A DNA stretch of 64,000 nt from Pollenia angustigena (GCA_930367215.1 OV884056.1:322368709-322432708), one strand, 5' to 3'; counted from the first letter of the stretch, positions 10,940-22,058 are shown. The notes: a model not told the origin generated them from the sequence alone. Made by a program: numbers and translations.

Positions 10940-12060
10940 TGGGAAAGTACTGACGGAAAATCAGTTAAAAACCTTATAGTAGTGCCATCGGCGAAACTAA
11001 AAGAAGTTCTAAGTGAATTTCATAACGGTCCTAGCGGCGGTCATCTGGGTGTGACGAAAACCCTAAACAACGCTTCTATTGGGTTGGTCGCCAACAAGCT
11101 GTAGCTGATTGGATAACAAATTGTGCACAATGTATTGCCGCCAAAGGTCCAGTAAGAAGAAGTTGTGGGCCACTACAGCAGTATAATTCTGGTGCCCCAT
11201 TTGAGCGAATTGCAATGGATATAGCTGGGCCATTTCCTGTAAGTAATGCCCGTAACAAATATGTACTAGTAGTCATCGATTACTTTAGTTAATAGCCGGA
11301 GGTATATGCCATCCCAAAGCATGAACAGTGGTAGACGTCTTCGTGAACAATTGGGTGTGCCGCTATGGTGTTCCATTAGAAGTACATTCTGACCAGGGCA
11401 GAAATCTTGAATCAGCCATATTCAAGGAAATATGTGAATTGTACGGAATAAGGAAAACAAGGACAACCCCATTGCATCCGCAATCTGACGGCATGGTTGA
11501 AAGATTTAACCGTACATTGGAGGAACATTTGCGAAAAGTAGTCAGCACACAACAAAAAGACTGGGATGAACACATTTCAAAATTCCTGTTGGCGTATGGA
11601 TCAGCTGTTCACGACTCCACCTCTCGTACAGCCGCCAAAATTGTGTTTGGAACAGAGCTCACACTACCAGGAGATCTAGAGTTTGGTGTTAAGCCTATAC
11701 CAACGGGTGAAAACAATGAAGGCTCCACCTCACAAGAACAAGAAACTCTTAATGAACTTCATGAATTTGTACGAAACCGTATTAAGTTGTCTAGTGACAA
11801 AATGAAAGCCAGGTACGATCGAGCGGCAAATTCGAAAGGATTCAAGGAGAGCAAGTTAGTTTTGCTTTTTAACTCCCAACGTTAGAAAGGATTATCTCCC
11901 AAATTACAGACACATTGGGACGGGCCATATAAGGTGATATAGAAATTATATGATGTTGTATACCGAATTCAGAAATACAAAAGTCCAAGAGCTTAAATGA
12001 AAGTTGTTCATTTAGAACGATTAGCCCCCTTTTGGAAGAGGTGATTCTGAGCCTATTCGG
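10940..12060 (+). pseudogene. Gypsy pol: integrase remnant
   Basis: Begins with the end of the linker and the HHCC zinc-binding region (GGHLGVTKT, then CAQC, about 10,950-11,140). The core catalytic domain follows: MDIAGPFP near 11,216 gives the first Asp, SDQGRN near 11,390 the second, and an HPQSDGMVERFNRTL segment the catalytic Glu. A stop at about 11,290-11,292 and a frame change separate the first and second core segments. The longest open piece is 11,328-11,885. Integrase would have joined the element cDNA to chromosomal DNA. This copy cannot make a whole enzyme. Confidence 0.88.
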
Positions 12061-12086
12061 GACGAACAGGCTTAAGTGGGGGGCAG

Positions 12087-12632
12087 TGTTACGAAAGTAA
12101 CTTTAGTTAAGAATTAGTTGTAATTATTGTTTAAGAATTAGTTGGGAGATTTATCTTGTATTTTTTAGTTATTTTGTATAAATAAGTAATTTTATTAGTT
12201 TACATTGTTATTAAAAATTTTTATAATTTAGTACACTTCAATCCCAATGTGCAGAAAGCCCTAGAAATGACCGTTAAAAAAGCTTTAGTAAAAGTGGTGA
12301 AATTATGTAAACATAAGTGCCGCCATAAATCATAATAGACGATAGAGTGGTGAATAGTAAAGCCGCGAACCTTCGAGAAACATTTCTAGATGGCTGAATT
12401 ACAGTATAAATACTTGCGGCGGCTATAAATATTGAAGTGTGTTGATTACAATAGTGAGTTGTAAATAAAAGCTGTAAATTTCGGTTGTTAAAGTGACTAA
12501 GTTCTTAATATATAAGTGTTATACATTAAAGTGTTGTGTTTATTTAATTTTATTAAAGTGCAAAAAAGAACTCGAAACGGTTTATTATAAAGGAAATAAA
12601 CCAAAACGTTATTGAAAGGCAGTAACGTAACA
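12087..12632 (+). repeat. Gypsy copy 1, 3' LTR
   Basis: Starts TGTTACGAAAG directly after the polypurine tract and ends AGTAACGTAACA. The last 100 bp (CGGTTTATTATAAAGG) match the LTR end of the copy at 32,405-36,780. About 546 bp long. Confidence 0.8.
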
Positions 12633-12865
12633 CTATTAACAAACACTATAAGCGTTTGTGTTTTCCACAAATCTACCGAACCGAACACTAAGGAGCGATA
12701 TTTAGTGTTTATTTTCAAACACTGCTTTTAACACACGTTTAAACATTTTTTAAAATACATAACTGAAATTTATCTCATTGAATAAATTCGAAAAAAAAAT
12801 GTTGAATATAATATAAAGTAACCTGCGAAAGGAAATAATTCCCAGTTTATTTTTGTAATAATATT
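12633..12865. repeat. Fragment of the 15-17 kb palindrome family
   Basis: Positions about 12,760-12,855 carry the AAATTTATCTCATTGAATAA and GAAATAATTCCCAGTTTAT motifs also present at 15,400-15,500, 15,660-15,800 and 16,470-16,560. Confidence 0.55.
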
Positions 12866-13438
12866 TATACCCACTTCACAATAGTGGGGAGTGTATTATG
12901 CATTTGTGCTGATGTGTGAAACGCCTTAAAACATTATCCTACACCCACCTTAAAGTATACCGATCGACTTAGAATCACTTTCTGAGTCGAACTGACGATG
13001 TCCGTCCGGCTGGCTTGCTGTCCATGTAACCTTGTGCGCAAAGTACAGGACGCAATTTTGGAGATACTTTGATAAAATTTGGGAAAAAGGTTCTTATTGG
13101 CACAAGGACCAAGCCTATTGACAATGGGCCGAATCGTAGGACCACGAGGGAAGATAGGGGGAAATTTCTACCTCTCAGAAACAATCAAAACGATTTTAAT
13201 GAATTTTAAATCATAGATAGAAATATATGTATGAATATGGGCACATAAGCTATGTAGTTTTTCAAAAATAGGACCACAAGGGGAGCCACTCACAAACTTT
13301 GAAACCGATTTTAATGAAGTTTATAAACGTAGATAAATCAATATTAATATGAGCCCATAAGCATGATGTGTTTTTAAATACTGTGGTGTAGGGTATCATA
13401 TGGTCGGGCTTGAACGACTATACTTTTTTACTTGTTTT
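12866..13438 (+). mobile_element. INE/helentron-like repeat, full-length copy
   Basis: Starts TATACCCACTTCACAATAGT. Near the 3' end GGTGTAGGGTATC forms a subterminal inverted repeat with the start. A hairpin GTCG/CGAC (about 13,403-13,418) follows, and the copy ends ACTTGTTTT. The 573-bp unit matches the inverted pair at 1852-3640. Non-coding. Confidence 0.65.
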
Positions 13439-13947
13439 AATATAAAGCAAAACTCGTAGTTTTTTGACAATCGATGTTGGTAGGTAATATTATTTTTTTT
13501 TTAACTCTGAGTAAATTAATAACAGCGTTGCCCCTGAGAGTTGGCATACATTAATTTTTTGTAAGTAAATTCGATTTTCACTCATGAAACAGACCTAATT
13601 ATCTTTATAAGGGAACTAATACGTCATCACACAGTAAAACATGCGCAAGGCGTAATTTTTATTTCTATCATTCTTGGTACAATGTACATAGTACATATGT
13701 ATGTATGTCTAAAGGTAGGATTATATCGCCCCTATAAAAAGTGTTCAATTATTACAACTTTACTTTAACCTTCCAGGTAGGATGAACCTTTCCTCAACTT
13801 ATCGCTAACTTAAGTTTAAAATTAAGTAGCTATAATGGAACACTTTTTATACGACCGGTAAAATACTACCTTTAGCTGTAGGTGTTGTTAAAACGGGACT
13901 TTATTTTTTCACCAAATACATAACTCTATTTAAATTTTAGTACTTAC
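13439..13947. other. Intron-side flank of the Di-Ras exon, with a small hairpin repeat
   Basis: At about 13,731-13,855 TATAAAAAGTGTTC and GAACACTTTTTATA form the ends of a hairpin of about 125 bp, a possible tiny MITE. An ATGT microsatellite lies at about 13,690-13,708. On the minus strand this is the intron following the Di-Ras exon. The next exon was not found and probably lies beyond position 1. Confidence 0.45.
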
Positions 13948-14134
13948 CTGACGATATGTGTCCTCTATAGTTGGAATATATGATTCTCGAAAGGTACCTT
14001 TAATAAACCGCAATACTAACGAGCTCTTGCCAACTCCACCCGCCCCAAAAACAACAACCCTATAATCGTTGTTGCTTTGTTCGGAGCGAGTTACTTGATT
14101 CTTTTGTTCCGTAATTTTGAAGCCGTTAAAAAAA
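13948..14134 (-). CDS. Di-Ras-type small GTPase, one internal coding exon
   Basis: Read on the minus strand, this exon gives [20 protein letters not shown] and then [20 protein letters not shown] plus DTYRQ. This is the beginning of the Ras superfamily G domain in its Di-Ras (DIRAS) form. It has the P loop GAGGVGKS, which binds nucleotide phosphate and Mg, and the switch I/effector segment PTIEDTYRQ. The exon ends at a textbook donor CAG|GTAAGT (boundary 13,948/13,947), in phase 0 after Gln. The 5' boundary is set by an acceptor-like TTGCAG at 14,140-14,135. No ATG lies between the upstream in-frame stop and the GTPase start, so the initiator is probably in an upstream exon or the acceptor differs. 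Later exons were not found in the window. DIRAS proteins are membrane-associated Ras relatives with low intrinsic GTPase activity. The frame is clean, so the gene looks live. Confidence 0.85.
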
Positions 14135-15380
14135 CTGCAACAACTTTGACAGATTTAAGACTCTAAAGGGTCGTTAAATGTAGTTGCTGCAATTGATTAT
14201 AGACGGATTGCAAATTTGATTTGAGTACAGCAGAAGTCTTGATTTTTCATTCAAAATCCGTAAGAAGTTCTCTTTTTTGTTATTCTTTCAGACACTAAAA
14301 ATAAACCAATAATATTTCAATATGTAAGCATGTACATATATATCCATTTTATTACACTGAATTGATTTGCAATGGAGAATGTAAACATGTATAAAGAAAA
14401 CTTGTTATTAGGTAAATAATAATATTTACATACACATATACATACATATGTATGTATGTATGAGCATATGCAAGTAAATGTTATATGAAATATATGCATT
14501 TATACATTACATCCATAATGCGTATGAAATACAAATTAAATTTTTATGACAACGGCAATAAAAAATTTTATTTGCAATTCATAAGCATAAAATTAATTTC
14601 CAATAGAGCCGGAGCTTAGATTTTGAATGCATATTATTATACATTTGTATACCTGTACAAGTAATAAAATGAAGATTTTTAGTTGACACATGACATTTTT
14701 TCCTTCAGCAGGTTATTTTGTTATTTTTTTTTTAGTGGGTGGAAAGGTTTTCACCTTTGTATTTAAATTAAATATTTTACTTAATATTTTTGGTTTACAA
14801 TGCGAAGGAAACTTCGAAACTAAACTTTTTTAATAAATATTTTTACTTTTTTCTGCATATATTACCAAATAATGTGTTGGCATTTCCTTCGTAAATTAAG
14901 TATTCATCATAAATACCTACACGTACATATACTTTTTGTAAAAATTGCTGCTTAATACCTGCAATTTATTTCAATCTTATTTTTCGTTGTGGTTTTCTGA
15001 ATTCAAAATTTTCGTTGTTTACAAAATTGATATTTTAAGTTTGATGATAAAGTATAAATTTTTATATATACATATATAATTTTCTATTTTAGCAGGAAAG
15101 TTAACACAAAAACACAAACGCACACATATAAAACTCATAGAACGAGAAGGAAGAATAACAGTTATTTAGTTGCATTCAGTAAAAGTTTGACAAGATAAAA
15201 ATTGTAGTGTGTATTTCCGCGCACACGCACAAAAAAAAACAACTCTGTAGGTGTTAAATAATCACAGTTACACTCGAAAAAGTTTGCTTGTCAATATTAT
15301 TATTAGTATCGGCATTGTATAATTTTTAGATTTACTGCCTGATCAACAATTTTAAACGAATTTTATTTGGAAAACATTTT
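14135..15380. other. Intergenic or 5' intron sequence of Di-Ras
   Basis: AT-rich. Contains short ATGT/ACAT microsatellite tracts at about 14,430-14,465. No exon could be supported. The minus-strand frame at 14,317-14,499 is microsatellite-derived. Confidence 0.4.
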
Positions 15381-15660
15381 TAAAATTAAGTGTTTTAAAC
15401 AAATAGAAACTGGGAATTATTTCCTTCCGAAGGTTACTTTATATTATATTCAACATTTTCATTTTTCGAATTTATTCTATGAGCTAAATTTAAGTTATGT
15501 ATTTTAGAAAGCTTTTTTGTAATAGTTCTATTCCTTAAATTTTTCAGAAATGACTTTATACACTACCAGACTATTATATTGTATTTTCTTTTTACATTCT
15601 ACCTTAGCCATCCTTTGGAAAGCAATGAGGTATATTGAATGTACAGAAAAAAACTTAACT
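15381..15660 (+). repeat. Partial extra copy of the palindrome arm
   Basis: AAACTGGGAATTATTTCCTT through ACACTACCAGACTATTATAT (about 15,408-15,578), and then the segment containing AGCAATGAGGTATATTGAAT, duplicate parts of the palindrome arm that follows. Confidence 0.65.
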
Positions 15661-15866
15661 ATTTTAACAAATAGAAACTGGGAATTATTTCCTTCCGGGA
15701 ATTATTTCCTTCCGAAGGTTACTTTATATTATATTCAACATTTTCATTTTTCGAATTTATTCTATGAGCTAAATTTAAGTTATGTATTTTAGAAAGCTTT
15801 TTTGTAATAGTTCTATTCCTTAAATTTTTCAGAAATGACTTTATACACTACCAGACGATTATATTA

Positions 15867-16253
15867 GCCCAATTCACAATCTTGTGCAAATGGTCTTGCA
15901 TCGTAGCATTTGCAAAATGGTATAGTGAATACTGTAGTATATTTTTGGGATTATAGTAAATACTATAACATTTTTCAGATCGGCTTGGTTCACTGAGTGT
16001 TAGCTGTCGTTTTGCAATCAACTCGAGTAAATATAAACTATTGGTTTTAGGCGTTGCATATTTGCAAAAGGGTAACAAGCGCATTGCTGTATATTTTGTT
16101 GGTGTAGAGTAAAAATATACTATACCATTTTGCAAATGCTACGATATATAGTTATGGTTTTAACCATAATCCCAAAAGTATGCTATGGTATTTACTATTC
16201 CATTTTGCAAATGCTACGATGCAAGACCATTTGCACAAGATTGTGAATTGGGC
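15867..16253. mobile_element. MITE, GCCCAATTCACAATC ends, left-arm copy
   Basis: TIRs of about 57 bp start GCCCAATTCACAATCTTGTG and end with its complement. TA lies on both sides (15,865-15,866 and 16,254-16,255). 387 bp, non-coding. Confidence 0.75.
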
Positions 16254-16766
16254 TATTGTATTTTCTTTTTACATTTTACCTTAGCCTTCCTTTGGAAAGC
16301 AATGAGGTATATTGAATGTACAGAAAAATTTACAATTATTAGACACCAGCAGAATGTAATGCATTTTCTGGCCCGCTACGGCCTTCGTCAGCATTCTTTG
16401 TGTCTCACTGGATAGTGTTACTTTATAAATTGAATGTATTTAACTCAACTATTTTAACAAATAGAAACTGGAATTTAGCTCATAGAATAAATTCGAAAAA
16501 TGAAAAATGTTGAATATAATATAAAGTAACCTTCGGAAGGAAATAATTCCCAGTTTCTATTGTTAAAATAGTTGAGTTAAATACATTCAATTTATAAAGT
16601 AACACTATCCAGTGAGACACAAAGAATGCTGACGAAGGCCGTAGCGGGCCAGAAAATGCATTACATTCTGCTGGTGTCTAATAATTGTAAATTTTTCTGT
16701 ACATTCAATATACCTCATTGCTTTCCAAAGGAAGGCTAAGGTAAAATGTAAAAAGAAAATACAATA

Positions 16767-17139
16767 CCCAATTCACAATCTTGTGCAAATGGTCTTGCAT
16801 CGTAGCATTTGCAAAATGGTATAGTGAATACTGTAGTATACTTTTGGGGTTATAGTAAATACTACAACATTTTTCAGATCGGCTTGGTTTACTGAGTGTT
16901 AGCTGTCGTTTTGCAATCAACTCGAGTAAATATAAACTATTCGTTTTAGGCTTTGCATATTTGCAAAAGAGTAGTAAGTGCATTGCTGTATATTTTGTTG
17001 GTGTAGAGTAAAAATATACTATACCATTTTGCAATAGATATGGTTTTAACCATAATCCCAAAAGTATGCTATGGTATTTACTATTCCATTTTGCAAATGC
17101 TACGATGCAAGACCATTTGCACAAGATTGTGAATTGGGC
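16767..17139. mobile_element. MITE, GCCCAATTCACAATC ends, right-arm copy
   Basis: Inverted partner of the copy at 15,867-16,253, with the same long TIRs. About 14 bp shorter through small internal deletions near 17,033. Confidence 0.75.
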
Positions 17140-17584
17140 TATTATACATAATAGTCTGGTAGTGTATAAAGTAATTTCTGAAAAATTGAAGGAACCGAAC
17201 TATTACAAAAAAGCTTTATAAAATACATAACTGAAATTTAGCTCATAGAATAAATTCGAAAAATGAAAAATGTTGAATTAAGTGTTTTTGATAGAATATT
17301 TTTATGCGAAAGTAAATGTACGAAATCATTTAACAGGATGTATGAAATGTTTTCTGAGTCAAATTCTAAATTTAAAATATTTATCCCCCGATTATATTAT
17401 TTCCAAAAATCCCCACAACAAAAAAATACTTTTAAAATATCAGTTTATTTCAGTGCTACCACTTTCTGTTTTAGGTAATAAAGTTTTCGGTCACATTCAG
17501 TCATTTCTTTCTATCATTTTCTAAACACCAAAATGAAAAATGTGACTACTCGCTCATTCATTTCTTGTAAGGTAATTTAGCTTA

Positions 17585-17712
17585 ATGCCAGTTCACACAT
17601 GTCAAGTTTGACTCGTCAAGTCATGAGCTTTTTGGAGAGAAGGGAAAAGAGAATGCCGTTTCTTTTCCCCTCTCTCCTAAAAACTCAAGACTTGACGTGT
17701 GTGAACCGGCAC
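17585..17712. mobile_element. MITE with GTTCACAC/GTGTGAAC ends, TTA target, copy 1
   Basis: 128 bp. Starts ATGCCAGTTCACACATGTCA and ends GTGTGAACCGGCAC. TTA occurs at 17,582-17,584 and 17,713-17,715. Second copy at 39,285-39,426. A TTA target suggests PIF/Harbinger mobilisation. Confidence 0.75.
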
Positions 17713-18080
17713 TTACTTAGAGGCCACACGATCAAGTTTCAATTTCTTTTAATTTGCAAAACCCTCCCTTTTTTTATTTCTCACTGAATTGAGAAATAAA
17801 GCCATATGGCTTAATTACCACCATCCAAGTGCAATAACACTATAATCGCTTAGTAACCAAAGTGGAAATAAAGCCATAACAGTGTAATTGTTATGGTTAC
17901 AAATTGCCATTGTCAAGTGTTGAAAAAATAGGGTACAGTAGGTGGAAGGGGGAGGGGAGGAAGCGCGTTTGGCGGGAGATCGTGGCGCGCGCGGCGGGCC
18001 CGCCACAACATGTTTACAAACTTGCCGGGCGCAAGGATTTTTTCCTCTATGGTATAACAAATACCGGCTTCGCCTGCTAC
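17713..18080. repeat. Intergenic stretch with a GC-rich island and an 82-bp-repeat fragment
   Basis: Positions about 17,935-18,005 are strikingly G/C-rich for this window (GGCGCGCGCGGCGGGCCCGCC type). The adjacent 18,025-18,075 is an inverted relative of the 82-bp tandem unit at 47 kb (CGGGCGCAAGGATTTTTTCC, then CCGGCTTCGCC). Confidence 0.5.
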
Positions 18081-19080
18081 CGCTTCACACACACCCATAG
18101 AGTAAATACTGTTTTGTTGAAACAAAAGTTTCTTATAGATTTCTGAAGAAGAGTAATCGTGTGTACATTTAATAAAAAGTTACAAGAAAAATTGTTTTTT
18201 TTCGACAACGTTATGTGAGTAGCAAAATCGCTGTACCCAACCGAGTACAATGGCTTGATATGTATAATGTTTTTAAAATTTTTCCTGGACCAAAATGGAA
18301 TTTCAAGCCATGTAATCGTCAAGTTTTTATGCTTAAGCTTTTACAACTTTAAACAGCTAGATAAAGATGATCAGAATAGTTTCGATATAGCTATTGTTCA
18401 ACCAATTCCGAACTATAATTCAGATGAAGAGGAGGGAAATGCTGAGGATATTCTTTTTGATCGCATACCAAATGATGTACCAGGTGAAGTCGAAGTATTT
18501 TTCGGCAGTGATAGAACAGATGTTTTTTGTATTGCATTTTAGTGTTTACGGCTCGAAACTTGCCACCACCTTGTACTGAATTCGCCTTAATCTAGTGCTG
18601 CACTCATGCCCCTTTAATTGAAATGAGTGTTGAACATGTAGCATTTTTTTTTATTTGTAAAGGGAACATCATCAGAAAAGAACGCTTTACACTTTTAAAA
18701 TAACACATGTTTTTCAGAAAAGAAAATGTAAGAGGCAGAATAAATGCAGAATTTTACTCAGAAAAGAAAACACCATTATTTCATGATAAATTTTTACGAA
18801 CGACCTGTGATTGTTTTATTAATTTCATTTTCTTTGAATGAAAATAAAGGAATAAAAAATCTGTCAAATATTTTCGAAGATACATACTTTTATTAAAGTG
18901 ACATCATCTTTTTAAAAATATCTCGAAAACTATTATACTTTTGACCATTCTGACTTCACATTTGGATTCAGCGGACAATTTTACATAAAGATTAAGTCAG
19001 TTTCATTTGGTCACGACTTTGTTGAAAATTTGTGACACAGTGTAATTTATGATTACAGAAAAATACAAATTAAAACTAAT
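18081..19080. other. Intergenic stretch with an acidic ORF of uncertain status
   Basis: A plus-strand frame ending at 18,542 contains an acidic run (NSDEEEGNAEDILFDRIPND followed by VPGEVEVF). It resembles in style the acidic N-termini of piggyBac-type transposases, but no catalytic region follows. Treated as a possible transposon fossil. Otherwise nothing seen. Confidence 0.3.
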
Positions 19081-19088
19081 GTCGAAAG

Positions 19089-19277
19089 CAAGGCCCATTG
19101 AAAAGGTCTGCGCAAAAATCCTGATGATCATTGTTTTCGTTCTTTTGAGCTTTCAAAAGTTGTTAACATACACGTTTTTTCCTTTTGCTTTGTATATGTG
19201 GTAGTAAGTTTTTGACAGCTTAAAAGAAAAAGTTTTTTGTTTTTGTACAAGTAAGCAGACCTGATAGATGGGCCTTG
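19089..19277. mobile_element. MITE with CAAGGCCCAT ends, 8-bp TSD
   Basis: 189 bp. Starts CAAGGCCCATTGAAAAGGTC and ends GACCTGATAGATGGGCCTTG. A perfect 8-bp duplication GTCGAAAG lies at 19,081-19,088 and 19,278-19,285. TSD length and CA-rich ends point to the hAT superfamily. Non-coding. Confidence 0.8.
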
Positions 19278-19452
19278 GTCGAAAGTGAGTATTTTTGTAT
19301 ACTTATTGAAATATTGGGTAATTCTTCTATTAGTACGATTATATCGGCAGAATTAAAGTGGATTGAAAATTAATAAATAGAACTATCAAAGTATATTAAT
19401 TACAAGTACATGCAACTGATCAGCTGTTCAGTTGTTTTATTTTCGATATTGT

Positions 19453-21209
19453 CAAGGCGAATTGACTAGAAGGTGGGGTCAAGTCAACATATGGTGTTTT
19501 TTTCGGTGGTCGACTTGTCAAAGTTTGTATACAAACTAGTTTTTTATGTAAACAACCCCGTTTTTATACCCTTCACCGAAGGTAAGAGGGTATATATAAC
19601 TTTGTCATTCCGTTTGTATGTTCCACAATATGATCCTACACCCTATAAAGTATATATATTCTGGGTCCTTATGAAAAGCGAAGTTCAAATCCGGTTGCCC
19701 GTGTGTATGTTGAAATGGGTTTTCCGAAAACCCCAGAAATGATGTGGACTAGGTTGATGTATATTTATGTCACATATACTTCGTTTAAGTTTGCTATTGA
19801 AATTTAGCCAGATCGGTCCAAAAATGACGGAGATATGAGCAAAAAACCACGACTACCTCTAAATTTTTCCAAAAATACCTTGTTGTTGTATTTTTTTTAT
19901 TTCTGTATATCTTGAGAACGGCAAGAGCCAAAGTTTCCAAATTAGGTACACACATTTCGGTTGCCAATACACACCATCCTACAAAATGTGGGCGGGATTG
20001 GAGAAGTGGGCGTGGTACCTCCCGTACAAAAAAAATTTTAGGGCTGCTATACGTCCTATGGATATGACTTATATACCAAAATATCGGAAATTTCTAGTAG
20101 AACATATTTTATAAAAAACTCGGAAAAATCGGTTCAGATACAAAAAAGTTATGACCAAAATTAAACTATTTTTTTTTTAAATACTAACTTTCGGGAACCA
20201 TAGATCTCCCCGAGTCCAAGCTTTATAACTCAAGTAAATGGTAAATTTCTTCTTAAGCACGTTGGTATATAAATCTGTCAATTCGGTTGAAAAATGGCAG
20301 AGTTACAACCGAAATACTGAATCCCCAAAAATTACTCTTTTTATAATTAACTTTGTTAAAATATATGTATACAAGTAAATATAAATGTTTATATATAAAT
20401 ATAGCTTAAGTAAATGGTTAAATTCTTCCTTAAGACGTCGGTATATAAAACTATCAAATCGGTTAGACAATGGGTAATTTATGAGCAAAATACTCCAAAA
20501 ATGGGCTAAAAAACATCAAAATTTTTATAAAAACCTAAATTTTAGGGCTGCCATATGTCCTATGTATATGACTTATATACCAAAATGTCGGAAATTTGTA
20601 TGAGCTATAACCGAAATACTGGGGTGTAATCACCGCATACGATATCGAGCAAAATTCATCGAAATTATTTATTTTGGTATCTTGAAACTCGATATCGAAT
20701 GAAATGTATTGAATTTGAAATAAAAGCATTCGACATCGAGTAACTCGACATTACATTTATCGAGTTTTCATTCGATACGCCAGTGTCTATCGTTTGCAAA
20801 AAAATTCAATAGTTTATTCGATACGATAGTATCGAATGCTGTGATTAGACCCCTGAATTCCCGAAAATTACTCTTTTTATACCCTTCACCGAAGGTAAAA
20901 AAGGTATATATAACTGTAATTTCTACAATATTGATCCTACACCGTATAAAGTATATATAATCTGGGCCCTTATGAAAAGCGAAGTTCAAAACCGGTTGTC
21001 TCTTATTTAAAAAAAAAATATTTACCAGTTTTATTTAGTTTTTGTCTAGTTGCTCTGTATTCTGCTCGCAAAATGGTGAAGGGTATATAAGATTCGGCAC
21101 AGCCGAATATAGCACTCTTACTTGTTTTTACTAGCAATATTTTTGACAACCCGACCACAGAAGCATTGTAGTTGTAGAGTTGACCTCACCTTCTAGTCAA
21201 TTCGCCTTG
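19453..21209. mobile_element. CAAGGCG MITE copy 1, split by an INE-like repeat
   Basis: The left end CAAGGCGAATTGACTAGAAG and the right end CTTCTAGTCAATTCGCCTTG are perfect mirror images, flanked by CGATATTGT (19,444-19,452 and 21,210-21,218). The short MITE (compare the 200-bp copy at 48,283) is split at about 19,563 and resumes at about 21,129. Confidence 0.85.
19565..21128 (+). mobile_element. INE/helentron-like repeat(s) nested in MITE
   Basis: The 5' start TATACCCTTCACC (19,565-19,577) is matched by its inverse GGTGAAGGGTATA (21,075-21,087). A perfect hairpin ATTCGGC-ACA-GCCGAAT (21,092-21,108) follows, and the element ends ACTTGTTTTT. A second 5' start occurs at 20,879, so two units share one 3' end. 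Subterminal inverted repeat, 3' hairpin and fixed T-rich end fit non-autonomous helentrons (INE-type). Short frames inside are not conserved genes. Confidence 0.65.
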
Positions 21210-21341
21210 CGATATTGTCAAAATTTGCTTACATTTTAGTGCGCCATGATTTTTTTTTTTTGTATTCTTTATGTATGGCTGTTTGACAGTATCAAATGTT
21301 TTTACACAAACAAAATTAATGTTGTTTTTTATACCCTTCAC

Positions 21342-21589
21342 AAAGGTATATTTATAGCAGGTAGTCTCGGAAAGCCAGCTGGTTATTTTTTATTTGCTTG
21401 TTTTGCGATACAAACTGTCAAAGTTGTATAGTAAACAAGTAAACAAGTTTTTTGTTTTTATCTTTTGTCTCTTTTCAACCCCTTTGCTGTTTGACAGTTC
21501 GTATCATAAAACAACAATAAAAAGCCCTGTTGTTTGTTTTATTGTACAATTGTTGTAATCTCGCGGCTACCTGCCATAAATATACCTTG
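21342..21589. mobile_element. MITE with AAGGTATATTTAT ends, 8-bp TSD, copy 1
   Basis: 248 bp, ends AAAGGTATATTTATAGCAGG and CCATAAATATACCTTG. 8-bp duplication CCCTTCAC at 21,334-21,341 and 21,590-21,597. A second, partly degraded copy lies in the opposite orientation at about 23,476-23,679. Confidence 0.8.
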
Positions 21590-22058
21590 CCCTTCACCTC
21601 AGGTGGAAAAGGTTATATATAAGTTTGTCATTTCGTTTGTAATTTCTACAATATTGATCCTACACCCTATAAAGTATATATATTCTGGGTCCTTATGAAA
21701 AGCGAAGTTTATTTAACCATATCCGTCTGTCCGTTGAAATGAGTTTTCCGAAAACCCCATATATGATGGGGGCCAGGTTATGATACATTTATGTCACATA
21801 TGGTCCGGAATTGTTTGCTATTGAAATTCAGAAAGATCGGTCCACAAATGGCTGAGATATGAGCAAAAAACCATATTTTATAAAAAACTCGGAAAAATCG
21901 GTTCAGATACAAAAAAGTTATGACCAAAATTTTTTAAATACCTACTTTCGGGAACCATAGATCTCCCCGAGTCCAAACTTTAGAACCCAAGTAAATGGTA
22001 AATTTTTTCCTAAGCACGTCGGTATTTAAATCTTTCAAATCGGTTTAAAAATGGCTAA

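Larger units (their letters stand above)
8225..12632 (+). mobile_element. Gypsy (Ty3-type) retrotransposon copy 1, 5'-truncated and decayed
   Basis: Contains reverse transcriptase, RNase H and integrase remnants in pol order, then a polypurine tract (AAGTGGGGGGCAG, 12,074-12,086) and a 3' LTR. Gag, protease and the 5' LTR are missing. It is interrupted by a 1.3 kb insertion at about 9642-10,939. The same family, judged by the PPT and LTR ends, is present inverted at 32,405-36,780. Confidence 0.9.
15661..17290. mobile_element. Large palindrome, arms about 0.75 kb, with a MITE in each arm
   Basis: The left arm (about 15,728-16,475) and right arm (about 16,540-17,285) are inverted copies. From outside inward they share TCGAATTTATTCTATGAGCT, ACACTACCAGAC, a complete MITE, GCAATGAGGTATATTGAATG, CACTGGATAGTGTTAC and AAATAGAAACTGG. 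Both arms carry the MITE at equivalent positions, so the MITE predates the inverted duplication. Small differences (deleted bases in the right MITE) show some age. The mirror reading frames at 15,848-16,135 and 16,705-17,124 are products of the palindrome. Confidence 0.8.

Noticed and set aside
15848..17124. 95- and 139-codon minus-strand proteins
   Set aside because: Two near-identical frames from the two arms of the palindrome, spanning MITE sequence.
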